In this document: one piece after another, positions 39,727 through 50,083 of the stretch
How the letters are laid out: each line of letters starts with the position of its first letter
How positions within the stretch are numbered: position 1 is the first letter of the stretch
Source: Vibrio europaeus
GTDB lineage: Bacteria; Pseudomonadota; Gammaproteobacteria; Enterobacterales; Vibrionaceae
NCBI RefSeq assembly: GCF_001695575.1
Contig: NZ_LUAX01000001.1
Span: 1,922,001-1,986,000 of the forward strand
Direction: 5' to 3'
DNA: 64,000 nucleotides
Translations under genes and position numbers: made by a program
Notes under the pieces: model-generated
The model's input: only the letters and a program-made list of their open reading frames with translations
Databases searched by the model: none
What the model was told of the DNA's origin: nothing

Positions 39727-42138
39727 TTAGAAGGTTCTACCGATGGTGAAAGTGAAGAACTCTTCATCATCACCTTCGTAAGATTTAATTGGTTTCGCAA
39801 TCGAGAAGACTAACGGCCCCATTGGAGACATCCACTGTAGCGCAGCACCGTAAGATGCGCGGTAGTTAGTTGGATCTGAGTAGTCGTTATAGTAGCGATC
39901 ACCTGCGTATTTAGGATCGTAGACAAATTCTGTATCCCAAACACTTGCCGCGTCAACAAACATACTGGTACGAATCTGACTTCTAAAGTCATCCGAAACA
40001 AACGGTGTTGGGACAATCAGCTCCATGCTTGCCAATGCGATTGCGTTACCACCTACTGAGTCATCAGTCGCAGTCAAACAAGAGTCTGTATTACAAGTTC
40101 CTGGATTGCCGTTAACCGTGTAAACCGCTTTCGGGCCGGCACTATTGGAACGGAAACCACGTAGTGTAGTAAAGCCACCTGCGTAGTAGTTTTCATAGAA
40201 TGGGAACAAGTTATCGTTGCCATCAGTTTTGCCATAACCATTGCCGTAGCCTAAACGACCACGCATCAGTAAGGTGAACTCATGTTTCTTGGTTAGCGGC
40301 ACATATTGTCTAACATCATATTGCAGCTTGAAGTACTGTGCATCGGAACTTGGTACGGTCGCTTTAGCAAAGGCACGCTGATAGTTACCTGCTGTTGGGA
40401 AGTAACCACGGTTTAAGTTGTTACGTGTCCATGAGACGTTCACATCAAAGTCGTTGGTAATGATATCGCCGTTTGGTTGACCGATACTTTGTGCAAACAG
40501 CTGCGCTTGGTCGTATGTTGGTACGTTACCGATCTTGTTATGGGTCAAGCCCACACCAAATTCAAAACGGTTTAGCTCATCGAATGGGAAGCCCCAAGTT
40601 AAGCTCGCACCATAACTTTCGTTGGTATAGTCAACAATGTTTGCCTCAGATGCTTCAAACTGATTGTAGAAGATCTTACCACCAAGGCTGACACCATCTA
40701 GGTTCCAATATGGGTCACGGTAGTCTAAGCTGATATTTTTTTGGTAGTCGTTCATCATCGCGTTAATACCTACGCGGTTACCACTACCGGCAAAGTTATC
40801 TTGCTGCAGGCCAACTTGGAAGCTGATACCTGATTCAGTACCATAACCAACACCAAAGTTGATACTACCCGAGTTAGCTTCTTTAACGTTGTAAACCAAA
40901 TCTACTTGGTCTTCGCTACCAGGAACACGCACGGTTTGTACGTCTACGGTTTCGAAGTAACCTAAACGGTTAAGACGATTCTTACCAGTTTCGATCGATT
41001 TAGAGTTTAACCAACTGCCTTCCATCTGACGCATTTCACGGCGCAGAACTTCATCTTTGGTGGCATTGTTACCCACAAAACGAATATCGCGCACATAGAT
41101 ACGCTTGCCCGCTTCCACGTTAACCACCAGTGATACTGATTGGTTTTCATCATCGAACTCAGGGATAGTACGAACTTGAGGGTATGCGTAACCCGCTTCG
41201 CCTAACAGTCGCTTAACGTTCTCTTCTAGGCTCGTTACCGCTGAGCCGTTGTAGGTTTCACCTGGCTCAAACGTCACTAATTGTTCAAACTCGGCTTCTT
41301 TACCCAGCAGCTCACCACGGAATTTCACACCCTCAACGGTGTAAGGCAGTCCTTCGTTCAAGCCAAGCGTGATGTAAACACCTTTCTTGTCTGGCGAGAT
41401 CGCAACCTGAGTTGAGTCAATTTGAAACTTAAGATAACCGCGGTCTAGGTAGTAGGATTTCAGCGCTTCGATATCACCCGCAAGAACTTGCTTCTGGTAC
41501 TTGTCATCAGCAAGGAAGTTCCACCATGCCACATCTACATTTAGCTCAAATCGGCTTAGAAGCTCTTCGTCAGCAAATTTTTCATTGCCGATAAAGTTGA
41601 TTTGCTTAATCTTGGCAGATACACCTTCAGTGAAGACAAACTTAAGGTCGCTACGGTTACGAGGCAGTGGCGTCACAACCGCTTTAACGGTCGCATTGTA
41701 CTTACCCACACTGTAGTAGAAATCTTCTAGACCTTTTTCAATTGTCGACAGCGTTGTACGGTCAAGCGCTTCACCAACACGAATACCGGAAGCATCGAGG
41801 TTTTGTTGTAACTGCTCTTCTTTGATTGCCTTGTTGCCCGAAAATGAAATACTGGCAATGGTCGGTCGCTCTTTGACTTGTACGACAAGCACATCGTTAT
41901 CACGAAGCACCTTAATGTCTTCAAAGTTACCCGTCGCATACAGGGCTCTAATCACCTCAGAGACATCTTGGCTATCAACAGAGTCACCAATACGTACTGG
42001 CATTTTCAATAGCGCAGCACCAAGTGCCACACGCTGTAAGCCTTCAATTTTAATATCTTGAATTACAAAGTTTTCGGCACCGTTTGCGCTCACGCTTGTC
42101 GCTAACAGGGTCGCAAACAGAATATTTTTCATCGCCAT
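39727..42138 (-). CDS. bamA: Outer membrane protein assembly factor BamA
   Basis: The Omp85 core of the outer-membrane assembly machine. A signal peptide (LFATLLATSVSANG) precedes five POTRA domains (first: FVIQDIKIEGLQRVALGAALLKMPV) and a 16-strand barrel with the L6 motif TTLRGFRSNSAGP and MSPMGPLVFSIAKPI near the end. The chain finishes with a terminal Phe (TIGRTF), the usual outer-membrane signature. 803 aa. Confidence 0.98.
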   Translation of the reverse strand: MAMKNILFATLLATSVSANGAENFVIQDIKIEGLQRVALGAALLKMPVRIGDSVDSQDVSEVIRALYATGNFEDIKVLRDNDVLVVQVKERPTIASISFSGNKAIKEEQLQQNLDASGIRVGEALDRTTLSTIEKGLEDFYYSVGKYNATVKAVVTPLPRNRSDLKFVFTEGVSAKIKQINFIGNEKFADEELLSRFELNVDVAWWNFLADDKYQKQVLAGDIEALKSYYLDRGYLKFQIDSTQVAISPDKKGVYITLGLNEGLPYTVEGVKFRGELLGKEAEFEQLVTFEPGETYNGSAVTSLEENVKRLLGEAGYAYPQVRTIPEFDDENQSVSLVVNVEAGKRIYVRDIRFVGNNATKDEVLRREMRQMEGSWLNSKSIETGKNRLNRLGYFETVDVQTVRVPGSEDQVDLVYNVKEANSGSINFGVGYGTESGISFQVGLQQDNFAGSGNRVGINAMMNDYQKNISLDYRDPYWNLDGVSLGGKIFYNQFEASEANIVDYTNESYGASLTWGFPFDELNRFEFGVGLTHNKIGNVPTYDQAQLFAQSIGQPNGDIITNDFDVNVSWTRNNLNRGYFPTAGNYQRAFAKATVPSSDAQYFKLQYDVRQYVPLTKKHEFTLLMRGRLGYGNGYGKTDGNDNLFPFYENYYAGGFTTLRGFRSNSAGPKAVYTVNGNPGTCNTDSCLTATDDSVGGNAIALASMELIVPTPFVSDDFRSQIRTSMFVDAASVWDTEFVYDPKYAGDRYYNDYSDPTNYRASYGAALQWMSPMGPLVFSIAKPIKSYEGDDEEFFTFTIGRTF

Positions 42139-42175
42139 GTTGTTCTAGTTATTCCTTTCTTCAACCTTTACCCGA

Positions 42176-43534
42176 TTACAGACGGGCAAAATCATTGAAA
42201 ATTGCCACTGCCATAAGAGAGAAGATAATTGCACCGCCTACACGGTAACCCATTTCCTGAATTTTTTCTGGAACTGGACGTCTTATTACAGCCTCAATAG
42301 CAAAAAACAATAAATGTCCGCCGTCCAACATTGGCAACGGTACAAGGTTAATAATCCCTAAGTTCACACTGATTAATGCCAGGAACCCTAGGAAGTAAAC
42401 TAAGCCATAATCGGCTGTTGTTCCGGCTCCTTTCGCGATCGAAATAGGCCCACTTAAATTATTCAGCCCGACATCACCAACAATCAGTTTTTTCAACATG
42501 CTGATGGTTAAATCGATGACTTGCCCAGTTTTTTCAACCGCCTTTCCGATTGATTCAATTACACCAAATTGAAGATCGAAGCGATAATTTTCTGGCCATT
42601 CTGCGACCTCAGGAGCGATTCCAGCAAAACCAATCACTCGGTCGTTTGATAGCTCACGACGGTCTGGTGTAATCGTTAAGACTAAACGCTCTCCATCACG
42701 CTCAATTTCAAGCTCTACTGGCGTGTTAGGGTTGTTCTGAATGCTCTCAACCACTTGCTGCCACTGAGTGATTTCTACACCACCAATCTTGGTCAGTAAG
42801 TCACCACTCATCAGCCCTGCTCTTTCACCCGCTCCGCCTTCTGAAACATTGGTCAGCTTAGCGGTTATTTGTGGTGTAAAGGGAACAAACCCTAACGCTG
42901 ACATAGCAGACTCTTTCTCAGGGTCAAAGTTCCAATTGGTTAAGTCAAAAACCCTAGTTTGCTCGACGCCGATACCGTCTGCTGGAGCAACCGTCATAGT
43001 TAACTGTTTATCGCCAATATGAGAAATCAAACCCATATTGACCGATTCCCAATCCGCAGTTTTGACGCCAGAAACCGCTTTTAGTTCCATCCCAGACTCT
43101 AAACCTGCTTCAGCAGCTATCGAGTAAGGGGTCACTTGGCCAACCACCGGCTTTACCGCAGGCACGCCAATCAAGAAAACTAGCCAGTATGCAAAGATTG
43201 CAAACAAGAAGTTGAAGACAGGACCTGCTGCAACGATAGCCGTGCGTTTCCAAAGTGGCTTACGATCAAACGCAAACTCATGCTCGCCTTGCGCCAACTC
43301 ATCAACACGGCCATCGAGCATTTTTACATAACCGCCCAGCGGAATGACTGAAATACTGTATTCAGTACCGTCTTTGCCGATTTTGCTCCAAATGGATTTA
43401 CCAAAACCGATCGAAAACTTTTCGACTTTAACTCCGCAGCGGCGGGCCACCCAAAAGTGACCAAACTCGTGCACGGCAACTAAGATGCCAAGCGCAATGA
43501 TAAAAGAAACAAAATTCCAGATGATACCCGTCAT
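42176..43534 (-). CDS. rseP: Site-2 protease RseP
   Basis: An inner-membrane zinc metalloprotease that cuts RseA to release sigma-E and removes leftover signal peptides. The active site HEFGH (His22, Glu23, His26) lies in the first membrane helix. Two tandem PDZ domains occupy the periplasmic part ([36 protein letters not shown]), and the third zinc ligand is in [11 protein letters not shown]. It overlaps dxr by 4 bp (ATGA). 452 aa. Confidence 0.97.
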   Translation of the reverse strand: MTGIIWNFVSFIIALGILVAVHEFGHFWVARRCGVKVEKFSIGFGKSIWSKIGKDGTEYSISVIPLGGYVKMLDGRVDELAQGEHEFAFDRKPLWKRTAIVAAGPVFNFLFAIFAYWLVFLIGVPAVKPVVGQVTPYSIAAEAGLESGMELKAVSGVKTADWESVNMGLISHIGDKQLTMTVAPADGIGVEQTRVFDLTNWNFDPEKESAMSALGFVPFTPQITAKLTNVSEGGAGERAGLMSGDLLTKIGGVEITQWQQVVESIQNNPNTPVELEIERDGERLVLTITPDRRELSNDRVIGFAGIAPEVAEWPENYRFDLQFGVIESIGKAVEKTGQVIDLTISMLKKLIVGDVGLNNLSGPISIAKGAGTTADYGLVYFLGFLALISVNLGIINLVPLPMLDGGHLLFFAIEAVIRRPVPEKIQEMGYRVGGAIIFSLMAVAIFNDFARL

Positions 43535-44739
43535 AGCTTACGCTCACTTATGGTATTGGCCGCTAACTTTCTTGCCATTCTATCTAGCTCAACAATGCTT
43601 TCCAAGTCACGACAGTGTGACGGACTAACAGATGCGGTCAGCTTGGTTAACACTTGTTCGTTAACCACTGCGATATCGGTAAATTTAAGTTGGCGTTGTA
43701 AGAAAGCTTCAACAGCCACTTCATTCGCCGCGTTGAGCAAGGTGGTCGCATGTTGTCCTTCGTAACAAGCATCAATCGCCAGTTTAAGACAAGGGTAACG
43801 AGCGAAATCAGGCTCAAGGAAAGTCAGCTCACCGACTTTAGTAAAATCTAATGGCGCTACACCTGCATTGACGCGCTCAGGATAAGAGAGTGTGAGTGCA
43901 ATAGGTGTAGCCATATCTGGCTCGCCCATTTGAGCGAGTACCGAACCATCTCGATACTGCACCATAGAGTGAATCACTGACTGAGGATGAATCAAGACTT
44001 TAAGCTGCTCACGAGCGGTATTGAATAACCACTTAGCTTCAATGTACTCAAGACCCTTGTTCATCATGGTCGCTGAATCCACCGAGATCTTTGGCCCCAT
44101 GGACCAGTTAGGGTGAGCAATCGCCTGCTCCGGCGTCACACTAGCCAGCGAACCAATATCACTATAGCGGAATGGCCCACCAGAGCCCGTCAGCAAGATA
44201 TGGGAAATACCATGTGCGTTTAGATCACAGCGGCCAAGATTGGTCTGTATATCACTAGGTAAGCACTGAAAAATAGCATTGTGCTCGCTATCGACTGGGA
44301 GAAGCTCAGCACCATGCTTTTCAACTGCATCGATAAACAGCTTGCCAGACATCACCAGCGCTTCTTTGTTTGCAAGCAGTACACGCTTACCGGCTTTAAC
44401 TGCCGCCATAGTCGGCAATAAACCAGCCGCACCAACAATCGCTGCCATAACGGTATCAACCTCATCACAAGATGAAATCTCACACATGGCATCAACACCC
44501 GATCTCACTTCGGTGTTGATTTTTAGGTCGATTAACTGAGCTTTTAGTTTCAATGCAGCTTGCTCATCAGCCATCACTGCATACTTAGGTTGCCACTTCT
44601 GACACAGCTGGCGCATTTTTTCGACGTTCTGCCCAGCAGCAAGCGCTACCACAGAGAACTTTTCAGGGTTTTGCTCAATGACTTTGAATGTGCTTGCTCC
44701 AATTGAGCCTGTCGCACCTAAAATCGTTAACTTACGCAT
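43531..44739 (-). CDS. dxr: 1-deoxy-D-xylulose 5-phosphate reductoisomerase
   Basis: Second step of the MEP isoprenoid pathway, NADPH-dependent. The N-terminal Rossmann motif [18 protein letters not shown], the substrate/metal motifs [10 protein letters not shown] and [14 protein letters not shown], and the [14 protein letters not shown] region are all present. 402 aa. Here dxr follows cdsA, whereas in E. coli it precedes uppS. Confidence 0.97.
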   Translation of the reverse strand: MRKLTILGATGSIGASTFKVIEQNPEKFSVVALAAGQNVEKMRQLCQKWQPKYAVMADEQAALKLKAQLIDLKINTEVRSGVDAMCEISSCDEVDTVMAAIVGAAGLLPTMAAVKAGKRVLLANKEALVMSGKLFIDAVEKHGAELLPVDSEHNAIFQCLPSDIQTNLGRCDLNAHGISHILLTGSGGPFRYSDIGSLASVTPEQAIAHPNWSMGPKISVDSATMMNKGLEYIEAKWLFNTAREQLKVLIHPQSVIHSMVQYRDGSVLAQMGEPDMATPIALTLSYPERVNAGVAPLDFTKVGELTFLEPDFARYPCLKLAIDACYEGQHATTLLNAANEVAVEAFLQRQLKFTDIAVVNEQVLTKLTASVSPSHCRDLESIVELDRMARKLAANTISERKL

Positions 44740-44780
44740 AGCAAGAAACCGTTAATGAATAGGGCAAGCCGAAGCTTGCC

Positions 44781-45623
44781 TTAAAATGTGAAGTAGAGGA
44801 ATGCAAACACAGGGAAAGCGGCGGTTAAACTATCTATACGATCAAGAACGCCACCATGCCCTGGGATAATGTTACTGCTGTCTTTAATACCAGCCACTCG
44901 CTTGAACATACTCTCAACCAAGTCTCCAAGCACTGAAATCACGACAGTAACAAGTGTAATACCGACCATTACCCAGCCATTGGCAAACTGAATATCGAAC
45001 CAATAAGCCGTTCCCCAACCAACGAGAATTGCCGTAATAATCCCGCCGATTAAACCTTCAATAGTTTTATTTGGACTCACATGTGGTGCCATCTTGTTCT
45101 TGCCCAAGCTCTTACCGGCAAAATAAGCACCACTGTCTGCTGCCCAAACAATAAAGCAAACGTATAAAACCAGTCTAGCTCCGTGATAAGGATCAGCCTC
45201 AATCGCTTCTGCACGCAACATGAGTACGCTCCAGAAAAACGGCAATAGAGTCAAAATGCCAAAGCTATAGCGGAGCAAGTTGGAATTTTGCCATAGGCTC
45301 GATGATTTAGGATAGGTAATGGCAAGCGCACTGGCAGCCAACCACCAAATGCAGCCTATGGCTAAAATGATGTAATGGGGTTGAGTGATAAGATTCAGGC
45401 TCAGTGTATCTGACGGTACTAACCAAATAGTCACAGCGCTCACTAATACGGTAGGAATCAGTGCGATCATTCTCGAAGGAGCATCAACAAATTGAGTCCA
45501 TTCCCAGAATCCAATCAGAGTCACCGCACCAATAGCGACCATAAACATAGGTAGAGAAAGTTTGAATATCCCTAATATTACCAATGGCGCTAAAATAAGT
45601 GCCGTTATAATTCTTTGTTTCAA
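44781..45623 (-). CDS. cdsA: Phosphatidate cytidylyltransferase
   Basis: Makes CDP-diacylglycerol for all phospholipids. A 280-aa polytopic membrane protein with the family signature near the C terminus (SMFKRVAGIKDSSNIIPGHGGVLDRIDS). It follows uppS by 11 bp. A GGCAAGC/GCTTGCC hairpin without a T-run lies between it and dxr. Confidence 0.97.
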   Translation of the reverse strand: MKQRIITALILAPLVILGIFKLSLPMFMVAIGAVTLIGFWEWTQFVDAPSRMIALIPTVLVSAVTIWLVPSDTLSLNLITQPHYIILAIGCIWWLAASALAITYPKSSSLWQNSNLLRYSFGILTLLPFFWSVLMLRAEAIEADPYHGARLVLYVCFIVWAADSGAYFAGKSLGKNKMAPHVSPNKTIEGLIGGIITAILVGWGTAYWFDIQFANGWVMVGITLVTVVISVLGDLVESMFKRVAGIKDSSNIIPGHGGVLDRIDSLTAAFPVFAFLYFTF

Positions 45624-45634
45624 ACTTTGATCCT

Positions 45635-46390
45635 TTATTCGCTTTCCATTAGAGCTTTAACTTGCTCACCGGTGCAGCCAAAACGGCGCTCACGGTTAAC
45701 AAACCAAGTCACAGCTTCTATCAAGCTATTTTCATCGAACTCGGGCCAGTAAATCGGTGTGAAATACATCTCCGCGTAAGCCATCTGCCACAGCATAAAG
45801 TTACTGATGCGGCATTCGCCACTGGTTCGAATCATTAAATCAACTTCAGGTAAATCTGCCATTGTGAGGTGCTCTGTGATGAGTTCTTCACTAATCTCAT
45901 CTTGAGACAGCTCACCAGCGGCAACCTTAGCTGAAATTGCTTTCGTCGCCTGCATAATATCCCACTTACCGCCATAGTTGGCCGCTATATTGATCACCAT
46001 GCCCGTATTGCCTTCGGTCAAAGCCTCAGCTTGAGCAATCTTCTTTTGCAAACGCTCATTAAAGCGCGAAGTGTCACCAATAACGCGTAAGCGTAAGTTG
46101 TTCTTGTGCAGTTTTTTAACTTCTGTAGAAAGAACTGTAATGAACAGCTCCATCAAGACACCCACTTCCTCTTCTGGACGTCGCCAGTTTTCACTACTAA
46201 ACGCAAACAGTGTGATCGCTTTGATACCCAGTTTTGCAGACGTCGAAATCGCTTTACGTACCGCAGCAACACCATTCTTGTGACCAAAGACGCGCGGCTT
46301 ACCTTGAGCTTTTGCCCAACGGCCGTTGCCATCCATGATGATTGCGATATGTTTCGGGAGTAAATCAGGAGAGAGTTGTGAGTTTTGCAT
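45635..46390 (-). CDS. uppS: Undecaprenyl diphosphate synthase
   Basis: A cis-prenyltransferase that makes the C55 lipid carrier for peptidoglycan and O-antigen. Motifs: [17 protein letters not shown] (catalytic Asp20), [11 protein letters not shown], and [24 protein letters not shown]. 251 aa. First of the uppS-cdsA-dxr-rseP run after the frr terminator. Confidence 0.97.
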   Translation of the reverse strand: MQNSQLSPDLLPKHIAIIMDGNGRWAKAQGKPRVFGHKNGVAAVRKAISTSAKLGIKAITLFAFSSENWRRPEEEVGVLMELFITVLSTEVKKLHKNNLRLRVIGDTSRFNERLQKKIAQAEALTEGNTGMVINIAANYGGKWDIMQATKAISAKVAAGELSQDEISEELITEHLTMADLPEVDLMIRTSGECRISNFMLWQMAYAEMYFTPIYWPEFDENSLIEAVTWFVNRERRFGCTGEQVKALMESE

Positions 46391-46431
46391 AAAACGTTGA
46401 TTAATAATCAGCAGGGGACAGAGAGTAGCAT

Positions 46432-46461
46432 AAAAAAGCGCGGTGCTGCGAGCACAGCGCT
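46432..46461 (-). terminator. Terminator of frr
   Basis: AGCGCTGTGCT pairs with AGCACCGCGCT around CGC with one internal mismatch, followed by TTTTTT on the minus strand. It divides the frr side from uppS. Confidence 0.8.
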
Positions 46462-46486
46462 CTTTATTGAGAAAGTTTATGGAGAA

Positions 46487-47044
46487 TTAGACTTCCATCA
46501 ACTCTTTTTCTTTTGCTGCTAACACATCATCAACTTGTTTCACAGCTGCGTCAGTGATTTTCTGAATTTCGTCTTGACCTTTACGATCTTCATCTTCAGA
46601 AATTTCTTTGTCTTTTAGTAATGCTTTTAGATCACCGTTAGCATCGCGACGGATATTACGGATAGCTACTCGGCCACCTTCAGCTTCGCCACGAACAATC
46701 TTAACTAAGTCTTTACGACGCTCTTCCGTTAGCGGTGGAAGTGGAACGCGAATAATAGTGCCTGCAGACATAGGGTTTAGGCCTAAGTCAGACATCATGA
46801 TCGCTTTTTCTACTTTTTGCGTTAGCTCTTTATCAAATACAGTGATTGCTAGCGTACGAGCATCTTCAGCAACAACGTTCGCAACTTGGTTTAGAGGCGT
46901 TGGTGCACCGTAGTACTCTACTGAGATGCCAGAAAGTAGGCTTGGGTGTGCACGACCTGTGCGAACTTTAGAAAGGTTGTTTTTTAGCGCTTCAACGCTT
47001 TTATCCATGCGCTCTTGAGCGTCTTGTTTGATTTCGTTAATCAC
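46487..47044 (-). CDS. frr: Ribosome recycling factor
   Basis: Splits post-termination ribosomes together with EF-G. 185 aa with the family pattern: [29 protein letters not shown] and [24 protein letters not shown], then a C-terminal coiled-coil. It follows pyrH by 101 bp, in which CCGCAGCA/TGCTGCGG (47110-47136) can pair without a T-run. Confidence 0.98.
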   Translation of the reverse strand: MINEIKQDAQERMDKSVEALKNNLSKVRTGRAHPSLLSGISVEYYGAPTPLNQVANVVAEDARTLAITVFDKELTQKVEKAIMMSDLGLNPMSAGTIIRVPLPPLTEERRKDLVKIVRGEAEGGRVAIRNIRRDANGDLKALLKDKEISEDEDRKGQDEIQKITDAAVKQVDDVLAAKEKELMEV

Positions 47045-47145
47045 AATATCACCTTAATGTGTAAATCTTTCTTGAAGAAAGCTTAATAGGGAGTCTTCAA
47101 AAGGCAATACCGCAGCAAAATTCATTTATGCTGCGGCGATTAGAA

Positions 47146-47877
47146 TTACTCAGCGTCGCTGATTAGCGTGCCTTCTTCCTCACCCATCACCACGCGACGT
47201 AGTGCGCCTGGTTTATTCATATTGAATACACGGATTGGCATTTTGTGGTCACGTGCTAGTGTAAATGCTGCCAAATCCATTACTTTCAGTTCTTTTTCAA
47301 GAACAGCATTGAACGAAAGCTTATCATACAGCTCTGCGTCTGGGTTTGCCACTGGGTCAGCAGTAAATACACCATCTACTTTTGTCGCTTTTAGAACTAC
47401 GTCCGCTTCGATCTCGATTCCGCGCAAACATGCAGCAGAATCTGTGGTAAAGAATGGGTTACCAGTACCTGCAGAGAAGATAACAACGCGGCCTTGACGC
47501 AGTTCACGAATCGCGTCAGCCCAGTTATAGTCGTCACACACGCCTTTTAGAGGGATTGCTGACATTACACGAGCGTTTACGTAAGCACGGTGCAGAGCAT
47601 CACGCATCGCAAGACCGTTCATTACCGTCGCTAGCATACCCATGTGGTCACCAACAACACGGTTCATACCCGCTTCAGCTAGGCCAGCACCACGGAACAA
47701 GTTACCACCACCGATAACGACACCAACTTGAACACCAAGCTCAACCAACTCTTTTACTTCTTGGGCCATACGATCAAGGATTGCTGGATCGATGCCAAAA
47801 CCTTCTTCGCCTTGAAGTGCTTCACCACTTAGTTTTAACAGAATACGTTGATATGCTGGTTTAGGGTTCGTAGTCAT
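47146..47877 (-). CDS. pyrH: UMP kinase
   Basis: Phosphorylates UMP to UDP. The hexameric amino acid kinase-fold enzyme shows [54 protein letters not shown] and [13 protein letters not shown]. 243 aa. Between tsf and frr as in most gammaproteobacteria. Confidence 0.98.
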   Translation of the reverse strand: MTTNPKPAYQRILLKLSGEALQGEEGFGIDPAILDRMAQEVKELVELGVQVGVVIGGGNLFRGAGLAEAGMNRVVGDHMGMLATVMNGLAMRDALHRAYVNARVMSAIPLKGVCDDYNWADAIRELRQGRVVIFSAGTGNPFFTTDSAACLRGIEIEADVVLKATKVDGVFTADPVANPDAELYDKLSFNAVLEKELKVMDLAAFTLARDHKMPIRVFNMNKPGALRRVVMGEEEGTLISDAE

Positions 47878-47976
47878 GGAGTTTACCTTCCAAAAGAGAG
47901 TTGTTGATTAACAGTCATGGATAAAGACTTATCAAAAGTCTGCATCCATCACAGCTAAAGAAGTGCCTTTAGTCGT

Positions 47977-48004
47977 AAAAAGACCGCAGCCTTGGCTACG
48001 GTCT
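47977..48004 (-). terminator. Terminator of rpsB-tsf
   Basis: In the coding direction AGACCGTAGCC pairs with GGCTGCGGTCT (47981-48004) with one wobble pair and is followed by TTTT. It lies 25 bp past the tsf stop codon. Confidence 0.88.
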
Positions 48005-48028
48005 AAACTTTGTGCGTATCTCTAAGGA

Positions 48029-48871
48029 TTAACCTTTTTGAGCAGCAGCTACTTCTTCAGCGAAGCTCATTTCTTCTGCTTTCTCGATACCTTCACCTAC
48101 TTCTAGGCGAACGAATGTAGCAACAGCAGCGCCTTTTTCTTTCAGCATTTCACCAACAGATTTCTTAGGCTCCATGATGAACGCTTGACCAGTTAGAGAG
48201 ATTTCGCCAGTGAATTTCTTCATGCGGCCAACAACCATCTTCTCAGCGATCTCAGCAGGCTTGCCTTCGTTCATAGCGATTTCAACTTGAACTTCTTTCT
48301 CTTTAGCAACTACGTCAGCTGGTACGTCTTCTGGGTTAACGTACTCTGGCTTAGAAGCAGCAACGTGCATTGCAACGTGCTTAAGAGTTTCAGCATCGCC
48401 TTCACCAGCAACAACTACACCGATCTTCTCGCCGTGACGGTAAGAAGCGATAGCAGAACCTTCAACGTATTGAACGCGACGGATGTTGATGTTTTCACCG
48501 ATCTTAGCAACTAGAGCAACACGCTCTTCTTCGAATTTAGCTACTAGTTCTGCAACAGTAGCTTTAGCTACTAGAGCTTCAGCTGCAACTTTCTCTGCAA
48601 ATGCAGTGAAGTTACCATCTTTAGCAACGAAGTCAGTTTGGCAGTTAACTTCAAGAAGAACAGCAACACCGTTTTCTTCTTTGATGATGATTGCGCCTTC
48701 AGCCGCTACGTTACCTGCTTTCTTAGCAGCTTTAGCAGCACCTGATTTACGCATGTTTTCGATTGCTAGTTCGATGTCAGCGTTTGCTTCAACAAGCGCT
48801 TTCTTACATTCCATCATGCCCGCGCCAGTACGTTCGCGCAGTTCTTTAACTAGAGCAGCAGTAACAGCCAT
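48029..48871 (-). CDS. tsf: Elongation factor Ts
   Basis: Nucleotide exchange factor for EF-Tu. 280 aa: the N-terminal UBA-like domain ([22 protein letters not shown]), the core with [20 protein letters not shown] and the coiled-coil region. It follows rpsB with 131 bp between, containing a terminator-like hairpin. Confidence 0.98.
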   Translation of the reverse strand: MAVTAALVKELRERTGAGMMECKKALVEANADIELAIENMRKSGAAKAAKKAGNVAAEGAIIIKEENGVAVLLEVNCQTDFVAKDGNFTAFAEKVAAEALVAKATVAELVAKFEEERVALVAKIGENINIRRVQYVEGSAIASYRHGEKIGVVVAGEGDAETLKHVAMHVAASKPEYVNPEDVPADVVAKEKEVQVEIAMNEGKPAEIAEKMVVGRMKKFTGEISLTGQAFIMEPKKSVGEMLKEKGAAVATFVRLEVGEGIEKAEEMSFAEEVAAAQKG

Positions 48872-48902
48872 TCTCTATTCCTCAGTTGATTCTGTATTTG
48901 GT

Positions 48903-48933
48903 AAAAAACAGGGGCCTACATTTTCGGCCCCTG
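48903..48933 (-). terminator. Intercistronic attenuator between rpsB and tsf
   Basis: A perfect 8-bp stem CAGGGGCC / GGCCCCTG (48909-48916 and 48926-48933) with a 9-nt loop is followed by six T on the minus strand. It would end part of the rpsB transcripts before tsf. Confidence 0.75.
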
Positions 48934-49002
48934 CTGATAACTATAACTCAGTTTATGCTACAACTGGGTTGCACATAATCTAAGTGTGACTCGGAGCCGC
49001 TA

Positions 49003-49731
49003 TTATTCAGCTTCTACGAAACCATCTTTTTCAGCAGCAACAGCTACGTCTTTGTTGCGACCTTCAGTTACTGAAGATGCAGCAGCGTTTAGGTAAAGCT
49101 GTACTGCACGGATCGCATCGTCGTTACCTGGGATGATGTAGTCAACGCCGTCTGGGTTAGAGTTAGTATCTACCACAGCGTAAACTGGGATACCTAGGTT
49201 GTTCGCTTCTTTAATCGCAATGTGCTCGTGATCAGCGTCGATTACGAATAGAGCGTCTGGTAGGCCGCCCATATCTTTGATACCACCAAGAGATTTCTCT
49301 AGCTTCTCCATTTCACGAGTACGCATTAGAGCTTCTTTCTTAGTTAGCTTGTCAAAAGTACCGTCTTGAGCTTGCGCTTCAAGTTCTTTTAGACGCTTGA
49401 TTGACTGACGAACAGTTTTGTAGTTTGTAAGCATACCGCCTAACCAGCGGTTGTTTACGTAGAACTGGTTGCTTGCGATTGCAGCTTCTTTAACAGCTTC
49501 AGATGCAGCGCGCTTAGTACCAACGAATAGAACTTTACCTTTCTTCTCGCCAACTTTAGCTAGTTCAGCTAGAGCGTCGTTGAACATTGGTACAGTTTTT
49601 TCTAGGTTGATGATATGAACCTTGTTACGAGCACCAAAGATGAATGGCTTCATTTTTGGGTTCCAGTAACGAGTCTGGTGACCGAAGTGAACACCAGCTT
49701 TTAGCATATCGCGCATTGATACAGTTGCCAT
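49003..49731 (-). CDS. rpsB: Ribosomal protein S2
   Basis: Small-subunit protein that joins late in 30S assembly. ATG 49731 ([27 protein letters not shown]) gives 242 aa and has GAGG upstream; the frame is open to 49764 but that part is leader. Family motifs include [17 protein letters not shown] and [36 protein letters not shown]. First gene of rpsB-tsf. Confidence 0.98.
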   Translation of the reverse strand: MATVSMRDMLKAGVHFGHQTRYWNPKMKPFIFGARNKVHIINLEKTVPMFNDALAELAKVGEKKGKVLFVGTKRAASEAVKEAAIASNQFYVNNRWLGGMLTNYKTVRQSIKRLKELEAQAQDGTFDKLTKKEALMRTREMEKLEKSLGGIKDMGGLPDALFVIDADHEHIAIKEANNLGIPVYAVVDTNSNPDGVDYIIPGNDDAIRAVQLYLNAAASSVTEGRNKDVAVAAEKDGFVEAE

Positions 49732-49910
49732 TTTAAAATCCTCTATGGGGTTAGGCCTCCACATCCCCCATAACTCCGACTAGGCTTCTGCCCAGCACCC
49801 CGGAATATGTGACGGAATGTGTGTGATTTAAAGATATAAGTTAGTTGGAAGTAACCAGCTTCGCCACTAAGATGAACTTAGCAGAGAGAACTGACCACAT
49901 TTCCGGCGCG
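49732..49910 (-). promoter_or_regulatory. rpsB 5' leader, probable S2 autoregulatory element
   Basis: About 180 nt of leader. Just before the ribosome binding site TATGGGG (49766-49772) can pair with CCCCATA (49744-49750) across 15 nt containing GGAGGCC, leaving the start region structured. In gammaproteobacteria S2 represses its own operon through a conserved leader, and this one has the right place and type of fold. The link is inferred. Confidence 0.55.
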
Positions 49911-49911
49911 C

Positions 49912-49917
49912 TTTATA
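49912..49917 (-). promoter_or_regulatory. Extended -10 element of the rpsB promoter
   Basis: On the minus strand TGGTATAAA followed by GCGCGCC gives a TG-extended -10 with a GC-rich discriminator, as at stringently controlled promoters. No good -35 is seen. Confidence 0.5.
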
Positions 49918-50026
49918 CCATATTTTCACCCATCCTGGCTAGTAAAAAAACTTTTCCACCACTAATGAGTGCACTATTGCCAACACGGTACGTATTAGAA
50001 GAATCATTCTCATTATGAGGTGTTCC

Positions 50027-50035
50027 TGCTAGAAT
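50027..50035 (+). promoter_or_regulatory. Extended -10 element of the map promoter
   Basis: TGCTAGAAT, followed by GCGCCC, lies about 50 bp before the map start codon. The -35 is poor, as expected for an extended -10 promoter. Confidence 0.45.
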
Positions 50036-50083
50036 GCGCCCATTCGCACCTTAGAGTGCAACTAAATTAAGTAGAGAAAGCCA

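Noticed and set aside
44760..44780. GGCAAGC/GCTTGCC hairpin between cdsA and dxr.
   Set aside because: No T-tract follows the stem in the coding direction, so termination is not supported.
50000..50018. Possible Fur box (AATCATTCTCATTAT) upstream of map.
   Set aside because: The A/T-rich sequence matches the Fur consensus only in part, and map has no known iron control.
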